Part shown: positions 1-7,662 of the stretch, piece by piece | How the letters are laid out: each line of letters begins with the position of its first letter | How positions within the stretch are numbered: the stretch's first letter is position 1 | Assembly (NCBI RefSeq): GCF_020099275.1 | Contig: NZ_CP083646.1 | Coordinates: forward strand, 2,108,001 to 2,172,000 | Length of the DNA: 64,000 nucleotides | Source of the DNA: Corynebacterium falsenii | Lineage (GTDB): Bacteria > Actinomycetota > Actinomycetes > Mycobacteriales > Mycobacteriaceae | Reading direction: 5' to 3' | Translations under genes and position numbers: made by a program | Notes under the pieces: generated by a model | What the model was told of the DNA's origin: nothing | The model's input: only the letters and a program-made list of their open reading frames with translations | Database searches by the model: none

Positions 1-1
1 G

Positions 2-1051
2 AAGCTCGCTGCAGCACCACGCATGAAGTCTCTTGGCCTCCAGTTTTCCCGCGGGTGGGACGAGTCGATCGACAAGAAGAAAGGTTACTTCGATACCTCC
101 TGGCAGCACGCAGAGTCGTGGTCTGACGTTATCCTGCAGGGGACCCACCTCGGTGTCTCCACCCCAATGATTAAGCAGCCCAATGAAAGCATGCGATCAA
201 GCAAGGACTGGTCTGGGGTTGACATCGAAGAATGCTCCGAAGATTTCATCCCTGCCACGGCCTATCTGCCGAATCAAGATAAAGTAGACTACAAGACTTC
301 CTACGGCTATTGGGTGACGACAGCGGGGCGAACCCCAGTTACCGATCATTTTCGCGTCGCGTGGAGAACAATGGCCGCAAACACTGGTTTTCGAACGTTA
401 TATCCGGCACTTCTCCCACCGAAGGCATGCCACGCAAACGGTATACATTCTGCTGGCCCAGTGGAGAATGCGCATTCTTTGTCGGGAGCAGCGACCTCCA
501 GTTCCTTCCTTGTCGACTTTTTCCTGCGCTCGAAAGGTCTCGCTAACATCTACGGACCAGTTTTTGAATCCCTCCCCCTCGGCACCGAGAACGCCCTCTG
601 GCCAACCGCCGCCCGCAACTACCTGCGCCTGAACTGCCTCACCCGCGCCTACGCGCCGCTGTGGGAGCAGATCACCGGCGAGCAGTGGACCCCCAATACG
701 CCATTGCGCAACGCCAAGGAGCGCTGGCACGCCCAGAACGAGATCGACGCGATCGTGGCCCTCTCCCTCGGCGTGACCGCCGACGAGCTGTGCATGATCT
801 ACCGCACCCAGTTCCCCGTCATGCGCCGCTACGACCAGGAGGACCTCTACGACGCGAACGGCCGCAAAGTCCCCAAGGATATCGTGAAGCTCGAGGCCAA
901 GCTCAAGCCCGGCCAACAGCTCACCGAGGCCGAGCGCACCTGGACCCACCCACAATCGGAAGCAACGTACACCTTCGAGTACCCCTTCGCCCCCTTGGAT
1001 CGCGAAGCCGACCTGCGCGAGGCCTACGCTCGCTTCGCCCAGGAGCTGTAA
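2..1051 (+). CDS. C-terminal part of a large DNA methyltransferase (Eco57I/PglX-like), 5' end outside the window
   Basis: The reading frame is open from base 2 without a start codon, so this is the 3' end of a longer gene; the Met at base 23 is probably internal. The 349 visible residues carry no catalytic methyltransferase motif, which would lie upstream. The segment around residues 105-145 (FRVAWRTMAANTGFRTLYPA, then PP and a HANGIHS stretch) resembles the target-recognition/C-terminal region of Eco57I-type restriction-modification methylases and BREX PglX proteins, judged from memory of the family. It ends 9 bases before the giant helicase gene, so the two are probably co-transcribed. Base composition changes sharply near base 565: the upstream part is AT-richer and the downstream part very GC-rich. 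That fits replacement of the target-recognition domain. The role would be self-marking of host DNA or target modification in a defence system. Family assignment is an inference. Confidence 0.6.
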   Translation, partial: KLAAAPRMKSLGLQFSRGWDESIDKKKGYFDTSWQHAESWSDVILQGTHLGVSTPMIKQPNESMRSSKDWSGVDIEECSEDFIPATAYLPNQDKVDYKTSYGYWVTTAGRTPVTDHFRVAWRTMAANTGFRTLYPALLPPKACHANGIHSAGPVENAHSLSGAATSSSFLVDFFLRSKGLANIYGPVFESLPLGTENALWPTAARNYLRLNCLTRAYAPLWEQITGEQWTPNTPLRNAKERWHAQNEIDAIVALSLGVTADELCMIYRTQFPVMRRYDQEDLYDANGRKVPKDIVKLEAKLKPGQQLTEAERTWTHPQSEATYTFEYPFAPLDREADLREAYARFAQEL

Positions 1052-1060
1052 GGAAAACCC

Positions 1061-4000
1061 ATGCCCAGCCTCATCCCCACCCACGCCTCCGGACACGTCG
1101 TCGGCGGCTTGAGCGAATACCTCGCCACCAGCTTCTCCCTGGCCGAGAACACCACCGCCACCAGCCTCAAGGACTTCCTCACCGACCCCGAAGGCGGCAT
1201 GTTCCACGGCCCCTACGTGCGCACGCGCCTGCCCTACGCACCAGCCACCGACTGGGAGGACGCACTGGGGTGGTTGCCCGAGGGATTCACACCGTATCGG
1301 CACCAGGCCGAGGCATTCCGGAGGTTGGCGTCGAGCGAAAAAGGACAACCCCGCAGGCCAGAACCCACCCTGGTGGTCACGGGCACGGGCTCGGGTAAAA
1401 CCGAATCCTTCCTCTACCCCATCATCGACCACTGCCTGCGCACCACCGGCACAACCGGGATCAAAGCCCTGATCCTCTACCCCATGAACGCCCTGGCCAA
1501 CGACCAAGCCGCGCGCCTAGCCGAGCTGCTCACCACGGACCCGAAACTCCGCGGCATCCGCGCCGGACTGTACACCGGCGAGGCTAGCACCACCGCCCGC
1601 CAGACCGTCAGCGACGCGGGGCTCATCACCGACCGCGACACCATGCGCGATGCCCCACCGGACATCCTGTTGACCAACTACAAGATGCTGGACCAGCTGC
1701 TGCTGCGCGGCGAGGACCGCCCGCTGTGGGAGCGCTCCGCCACCTCCCTGCAATACGTGGTCCTCGACGAGTTCCACACCTACGACGGCGCCCAAGGCAC
1801 CGACGTGGCGCTGCTACTACGGCGCATGGGCCTGACCATCAAGGCTCTGCAGCCGGAAGGTTTTCTCTCCGACGCCGACAGCACCCGACCCCTCGGGCGC
1901 ATCACGCCGGTGGCAACGTCCGCCACCCTGGGGGACAACAGCGGCGGAGACACGCCGAGCGAGATGCTCGACTTCGCGCACACCATCTTCGGCGAGCCGT
2001 TGGAGCCCGGCGCGGTGGTGCGCGAGACGATGCTGACCATTCCGCAGTGGCGGGAGGCGATGGCGGAGTTCACCGGGATCACGGCGGAGCCGACCGGTGC
2101 GCCGGATGTGGCGCTGATCCAGGAGATCAACGCGGCGATTGAGGCCGGGACTGGGGCTGGTGCCGGTGCCGGCGAGGCCGTGGCCGGATCCGGGGACGGG
2201 GACGGCGAGGCGGGGGCCGGAGCCGGGGACGGCGAGGCGGATGCGCACAGCGACACCGTGCACCGCGTGCTGTGCGACAAGCTATTCGGCCTGCCCACCG
2301 CCACGCCGAGCATCGACGAGGCCGTGGCGGCTGCCGCCAACAACGAGTGGATCCTCACCGTCCTGCGCACCACCCTCCGACCTGTCGCTCTCGGCGATGC
2401 CAGCGCATCGGCGGCGCTCACCGGTACAGCTGGCGTCGGCGGCGCAGGTGGCACGGGTGGTTCGGGCGACCCGGCGCGCACCCTGGAAAGAATCGTGTTC
2501 ACCGACGAGCAGCGCCGCCAGCTCGGCGAGGGCGCCGTGACATTCCTGGCGCACACCTTCAGCGAGATCGCGTACCTGCGCGCGACCTTCGGCGCTCTGC
2601 ACGGCCGCGAGGGCAAGAAGTTCCCCGGGGTGGAAACGCACCTGTGGGTCCGCGAAGTCTCCCGCATCGACCGCGCCGTGGAACTGGATGTGACCGGCCC
2701 GGAGATGTTCCGCTGGTCAGACAACGGCACCGCCACCGGCAACTGGCTGCCCGCCTGCTACTGCCGCAACTGCGGGCGCTCCGGTTGGATGACGGCCATG
2801 CAGCCCGGCGATGAGTTCGTGGAAACCAACGTGAAAAAGATCCGCTACCAGGGACTTCGCAAACCCTCCCTGCAGCGCCCGCTCATCGATGCCTCCAGCG
2901 AGGCCCGCACCGGCCACACCCGCGTGGCCGATGACGATTCCATCCTGGCCTGGCTGGATTTGCCCAACTCCGCGCTGACCACCACGCAGCCGGACGAGGA
3001 ATCCGAGGACCTGGGCGGCGTGGTGCCCGTGCTCACCTACTCCCCCGATACCGCCGACGAAAAGGCACGCCAGGACGTGTGCCCTTCCTGCGGCGAAAGC
3101 GATGCTATCCGCTACCTCGGCTCCTCGGTGGCCACGCTGCTGTCTGTGGCCGTCTCCAACTTGTTCGGCATGGATGAGTTGGATGCCTCCGAGAAGAAGT
3201 CCCTCGTGTTCACCGACTCGGTGCAGGATGCCGCCCACCGCGCGGGCTTCATGCAATCCCGCGCCCGCACCTTCGCCTTCCGTGGGCGCACCAACGCCGT
3301 CACCCGAGCAATGGCGGGCGGGCGCACCACCTTAGATAAGCTGCCGGCTCTGCTCATCGCCTCGGCCAATAACGATGCGGTACCCGACCGCGCCCGCTTC
3401 GAGCTCCTGCCACCTTGGGTCACGGAAAACAAGCGCTTTGAGCCCTTCTGGGACCCCGCCGCCACCACGGCGCAGCGCGAGGACGCCGAGCACAAGCTCG
3501 CCCGCGTGCTGGAACTCGACATTGCCCTGGAGTTCGGCGACCGCGCCGACCTAACCCGATCCCTAGTCTCCACCGGCACGCTCTCCGTGGGCGTGGACGT
3601 GGACGAGTCAGAGCTCGCCGAGCTGGCCACCGAGGCCGCCAGCAACCTGGACGTTCTGTTCCTCGACAAGGACCCGGCCACCGGCGAGACCCTCGCCGGT
3701 TCCGGCACTCCCCTGGCCTGGGCCCGCGGCGTGCTGGAATACATGCGCCTATCCGGCGGCATCTACGCCGACCTGCTCCACACCTTCATCCAGGACGACG
3801 GCAACTCCTACATGCTCCACCGCCGCGAAGCCGCAGCCAAGGGTGTGCCGAAGTTCCCCATCGGCGGCGCCCCGCACTTCCCCCGCGACGGCAAGCAGCT
3901 CAAGAACAAGAGGCTGTCCGCCTCCACCCTGCCGGTGGGCGACCCGCGCGGTTGGTTCGCCCGCTGGACTGCCTCCCACCTGTCCGTGCCCACCCACCAG

Positions 4001-7000
4001 GCCTCGCACCTGGTGACCGCACTGTTCCGCGCCCTGGCCAACAACAACATCCTCGACACGTTGACCAGCAACTCCGGGGCAACGATGTACTTCTTGCGCC
4101 CGCAGCGCATCCTCATCCAGCAAGAGGACCACCCGCAGATCCTGGAATGTAGCGTGTGCCACCGCCGCTTCGGCGTGGACCACCGCGGCCGGGAGATCCT
4201 CGCCGGCACGCCCTGCCATTCCCTGGGCTGTGAGGGACACTTCGAGATCGTCAACAACCCCGACAACTACTACCGCAGCCTGTACGGCTCCCGGGATTCG
4301 CGCACTGTCATCGCCCGCGAGCACACCGGACTGCTGGACCCCGCCGAGCGGCTAGAGATCGAAGACCAGTTCAAAGCCCCCGCCGAGTCCCAGGCCCCCA
4401 ACGCCCCGAACGTGTTGGTGGCCACCCCGACCCTGGAAATGGGCATCGACATCGGCGACCTCTCCACCGTCATGCTCGCCTCCCTGCCGGACACCGTGGC
4501 CTCCTACGTGCAGCGCGTGGGCCGCGCGGGCCGCTTGACCGGTAACTCGCTGGTCATCGCCGTGATCCGCGGACGCGGCAAGGCGCTGGCCCGCCTGGAA
4601 CGCCCCCTAGACACGATTAATGGTGTGGTCCAACCGCCGGCCGCGTTCCTCTCCGCCCGCGAGATCCTGCACCGCCAGTTCCTCGCCTACGTGGTGGACA
4701 CGATGGACTTCGCCGCCCTCGGCATCCCCACCCACCGCGCAACATCCGTGTTCGGCACGCACCCCACGAGCGAATCGACCGTCATCAACGCCCTCATCGC
4801 CCGGCTGGGTAAGGGTGTGGACGAATTGCTCGATGCCTTCATCACCTCGTTGTCGCCCTTCGCGTCCGACGCCGTTACGGACGAACTACGCACATGGGCG
4901 AACGGACACGCGGCGGCGTCGATAGAAAAAAGCAAGCAGGACTGGCACGCCAACCGCCAGCTCATTAAGGACCGCCGCGCGGCAGTCGGCACCATCCTCG
5001 ATGACCTGGAAAAGGCCGCGGCCGATGGCGGCGGCACTTTCGACGAAGAGATGGAACAACAACTGCGCAGCACCAGGGCCGCGTGGGGGTTCCTCACCAA
5101 GCAGCTGCGCAAGGAATTCGAGGACGAATACTGGATCGCCGCGCTCGAACGCTGGGGGCTGCTGCCTAACTTCACGCTGCTCGATGAATCCGTGGAGTTT
5201 CACCTGTCCATTTCCAGGACGGATGCCGACACGGGGCAGATCGAAACGAGCGCGCGGGAGTACTCGCGCGGCATCTCCTCCGCCCTGTTCGAGCTGGCGC
5301 CCGATGCGACCTTCTACGTGCAGGGCATCGCCGCCACCGTCGACTCGGTGGAGCTGGGGCCGGAAAAATCCGCAGTGCAGACGTGGCGGCTGTGCCCCAC
5401 CTGCTCCTACTCGCGGGTAGAAGGCCCAGAGAGCACACCCGAGCCCTGCCCCACCTGTGGCGAGCCGCGTTTCGCCGATGCGGCACAGGTGAAAAAGGTC
5501 GTGGAAATGTCCAAGGTCTACGCGTCCGTGGACTACTCCCGCTCGGCGATCACAGACGCGCGCGATGACCGCTCGTCCGTGCGCTTCGAACAAGCGCTAT
5601 CCATGGTGGTGCCGGACAACGGCTACGGCGAAAGCTGGTTCCTCACCGGCACCGGCTTCGGCATCCGCTACGTCCCATCCGTGGAGATGCGCTGGCTCAA
5701 CCTGGGGCGCGCGGTCGGCGGCGTGCGCGAAACACTGTGCGGCGAGGACGTGGAAGCGCCACTGTTCCGCGTGTGCCGCGAATGTGGATACAAAGACTCC
5801 GAAGCCGGGGCGAACCGGTGGCAGGACCACAAGCCGTGGTGCAGCCTGCGCACCGCGGATGAGGAAGACGCCATCGAGTTCGCGCTCGGCCGGCGGCTCA
5901 CCACCCAAGGCGTGCTCATGCACCTGCCCGCGAGCATTTCTGCGGCAGACGACAACGCCACCACGAGCCTCATCGCCGCCGTGCGCATGGGATTCAAACT
6001 GGCACTCGGCGGCAACCCCGACCACCTCGACGTGGCACGGGTCTACGCCAGCACGCACGGCAAGGTCAGCCCCATGCTTCTGCTACACGACACGATCCCC
6101 GGCGGCACCGGCTACCTGGCGCAATTCACCTCATCGAAAGATATCCGCCGGCTGCTGGTGAAGGCCTACACGAAGCTGGCGGAATGCTCCTGCCAGCACG
6201 ACCAACGCCTGGCGTGCCCGGAGTGCCTGCTGCCGTTTACCGCGGGCAGTGACGTGGACAAGACCTCCCGCGAATCGGCAATGTCCGCCATCGCGAAGAT
6301 CCTGCTCGACGACCTCCACCCAGAGGTCGATTCGGACCCGCTGACCGCCGAGGACGTTTGGGACAAGCGGCTGACCTCCACCGCTCCCGAACTCTCCGAC
6401 CGCACGCAGCTAGAAGTGATGTTCCTCGAACAGCTCCGCGCCGATCTCAAGAAGATGGACGCCACGGTGACCGAGCAAACCATGGGCAATTACGCGCGGT
6501 GGACGATCAGCTTCCCCGGCTCGTCGCACCAATGGTTCATGCAAGAACAAAAAGACTTCGGCTTCACCCGCCCGGACTTCTACTTCGAGACGGACAACGC
6601 CAGCGTGAACAAACTGGCCGTGTATCTGGACGGATACCAATTCCACGCCAGCCAGTACAACAACTCCGTGGCCAGCGACATGGCCAAGCGCAAGCGCCTC
6701 ACCGAGGAAGGCATCGAGCCGTGGTCCATGACCATGCAGGATCTGCAGGCCAGGAAAGACACGGCACGCGGCGCCGGATCGGGGCGCGCACCCCGATGGT
6801 TCGATCACGCGAACCGGCAGCGCATCAACACCCTGTTCACCATTCAGGACACCGACCACGAGCTGCTGCTGCGCGATCCCATGACGCAGCTGCTGGAGAT
6901 GCTGAGGCGCCCCACCGCCCCGTGGCGGCAGCTGGGCGGCATCTCCGCGCTGCACACCATGGCCTCCATGGCACAACAAGGCCCGAGGTTCATGGGGCCA

Positions 7001-7624
7001 TCCATCGACCTGCGCAACGTGAACAATCACTTGGAAATGGACTTCCTAGTGAGCTCCGGTGGCAGCAACAGGGAGATCTGGAACGAGTTCCTGCAGCTCA
7101 GCAACCTGGTGCTGCTGGACCCCACGCGGGCGACAGTTGATGTGCGTTCCACCGGCGCTGCGGAGGGCGCTGCGGAGGGCACTGTCAAAGACGCCGCGAA
7201 GGACGCCGTGGAAGTCCCGGAGCGGGATGCTGGTGGGGACCGTGGTGGCGTCGAGCACAAGACCCACCCGGATCTGGCAGATATGTGGGACGACGCGCTC
7301 ACCGAGTTCGACGACGAAGAGGACGTCACCGCGGCTATCCGCGTGCTTGCGGAGGCTGGGGTGCGGCCGCCGGATGACGTGGGCGCGGAGGTTAATGGCG
7401 TGGCGACGATTGTGACGTGGCGTGCGGCTGGCGAAGGTGCTGGCGACGGTGTTGATGCTGGCGGCAGTGCTGGCGAGCTCGTGGCGCTGGTGTTCGACGG
7501 CGACGGCGACCAACTCAGCGAACCGTGGGTGGCCGTGGAAGTCTCCGAGGTCGGCGGCGAAGACGGGGACCAAGAAGGTGACAGGGTGCCCGAGGTGCTG
7601 CGGCGATTAGGCACAGGCGAGTAA
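1061..7624 (+). CDS. Giant DEAD/DEAH-box helicase with DUF1998-like C-terminal region and Vsr/DUF559-like nuclease segment (defence)
   Basis: This 2187-residue protein has a superfamily 2 helicase core. Walker A (TGTGSGKTES) lies near residue 110, a DEFH box near 235, a SAT motif near 286, and the second RecA lobe has ATPTLEMGIDIGD and QRVGRAGR near 1118-1150. Cys pairs near residues 567, 675, 1032, 1448 and 1712 look like zinc knuckles, and HDTIPGGTGYLAQF near 1677 is typical of the DUF1998 region found in MrfA/YprA, DrmB and DruE proteins. Residues about 1837-1888 (RPDFYFE, AVYLDGYQFH) look like a Vsr/DUF559-type endonuclease fold. An Ala/Gly/Asp-rich insert lies near 360-400. The length and fused layout recall DruE of Druantia or a DrmA-DrmB fusion of DISARM, but neither assignment can be proved here. 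The gene follows the methyltransferase by 9 bases and precedes the UvrD-like gene by 38. Confidence 0.75.
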   Translation: MPSLIPTHASGHVVGGLSEYLATSFSLAENTTATSLKDFLTDPEGGMFHGPYVRTRLPYAPATDWEDALGWLPEGFTPYRHQAEAFRRLASSEKGQPRRPEPTLVVTGTGSGKTESFLYPIIDHCLRTTGTTGIKALILYPMNALANDQAARLAELLTTDPKLRGIRAGLYTGEASTTARQTVSDAGLITDRDTMRDAPPDILLTNYKMLDQLLLRGEDRPLWERSATSLQYVVLDEFHTYDGAQGTDVALLLRRMGLTIKALQPEGFLSDADSTRPLGRITPVATSATLGDNSGGDTPSEMLDFAHTIFGEPLEPGAVVRETMLTIPQWREAMAEFTGITAEPTGAPDVALIQEINAAIEAGTGAGAGAGEAVAGSGDGDGEAGAGAGDGEADAHSDTVHRVLCDKLFGLPTATPSIDEAVAAAANNEWILTVLRTTLRPVALGDASASAALTGTAGVGGAGGTGGSGDPARTLERIVFTDEQRRQLGEGAVTFLAHTFSEIAYLRATFGALHGREGKKFPGVETHLWVREVSRIDRAVELDVTGPEMFRWSDNGTATGNWLPACYCRNCGRSGWMTAMQPGDEFVETNVKKIRYQGLRKPSLQRPLIDASSEARTGHTRVADDDSILAWLDLPNSALTTTQPDEESEDLGGVVPVLTYSPDTADEKARQDVCPSCGESDAIRYLGSSVATLLSVAVSNLFGMDELDASEKKSLVFTDSVQDAAHRAGFMQSRARTFAFRGRTNAVTRAMAGGRTTLDKLPALLIASANNDAVPDRARFELLPPWVTENKRFEPFWDPAATTAQREDAEHKLARVLELDIALEFGDRADLTRSLVSTGTLSVGVDVDESELAELATEAASNLDVLFLDKDPATGETLAGSGTPLAWARGVLEYMRLSGGIYADLLHTFIQDDGNSYMLHRREAAAKGVPKFPIGGAPHFPRDGKQLKNKRLSASTLPVGDPRGWFARWTASHLSVPTHQASHLVTALFRALANNNILDTLTSNSGATMYFLRPQRILIQQEDHPQILECSVCHRRFGVDHRGREILAGTPCHSLGCEGHFEIVNNPDNYYRSLYGSRDSRTVIAREHTGLLDPAERLEIEDQFKAPAESQAPNAPNVLVATPTLEMGIDIGDLSTVMLASLPDTVASYVQRVGRAGRLTGNSLVIAVIRGRGKALARLERPLDTINGVVQPPAAFLSAREILHRQFLAYVVDTMDFAALGIPTHRATSVFGTHPTSESTVINALIARLGKGVDELLDAFITSLSPFASDAVTDELRTWANGHAAASIEKSKQDWHANRQLIKDRRAAVGTILDDLEKAAADGGGTFDEEMEQQLRSTRAAWGFLTKQLRKEFEDEYWIAALERWGLLPNFTLLDESVEFHLSISRTDADTGQIETSAREYSRGISSALFELAPDATFYVQGIAATVDSVELGPEKSAVQTWRLCPTCSYSRVEGPESTPEPCPTCGEPRFADAAQVKKVVEMSKVYASVDYSRSAITDARDDRSSVRFEQALSMVVPDNGYGESWFLTGTGFGIRYVPSVEMRWLNLGRAVGGVRETLCGEDVEAPLFRVCRECGYKDSEAGANRWQDHKPWCSLRTADEEDAIEFALGRRLTTQGVLMHLPASISAADDNATTSLIAAVRMGFKLALGGNPDHLDVARVYASTHGKVSPMLLLHDTIPGGTGYLAQFTSSKDIRRLLVKAYTKLAECSCQHDQRLACPECLLPFTAGSDVDKTSRESAMSAIAKILLDDLHPEVDSDPLTAEDVWDKRLTSTAPELSDRTQLEVMFLEQLRADLKKMDATVTEQTMGNYARWTISFPGSSHQWFMQEQKDFGFTRPDFYFETDNASVNKLAVYLDGYQFHASQYNNSVASDMAKRKRLTEEGIEPWSMTMQDLQARKDTARGAGSGRAPRWFDHANRQRINTLFTIQDTDHELLLRDPMTQLLEMLRRPTAPWRQLGGISALHTMASMAQQGPRFMGPSIDLRNVNNHLEMDFLVSSGGSNREIWNEFLQLSNLVLLDPTRATVDVRSTGAAEGAAEGTVKDAAKDAVEVPERDAGGDRGGVEHKTHPDLADMWDDALTEFDDEEDVTAAIRVLAEAGVRPPDDVGAEVNGVATIVTWRAAGEGAGDGVDAGGSAGELVALVFDGDGDQLSEPWVAVEVSEVGGEDGDQEGDRVPEVLRRLGTGE

Positions 7625-7662
7625 CACGATAACCAATTGGCAATACGACGAAGGGCGAGGCT

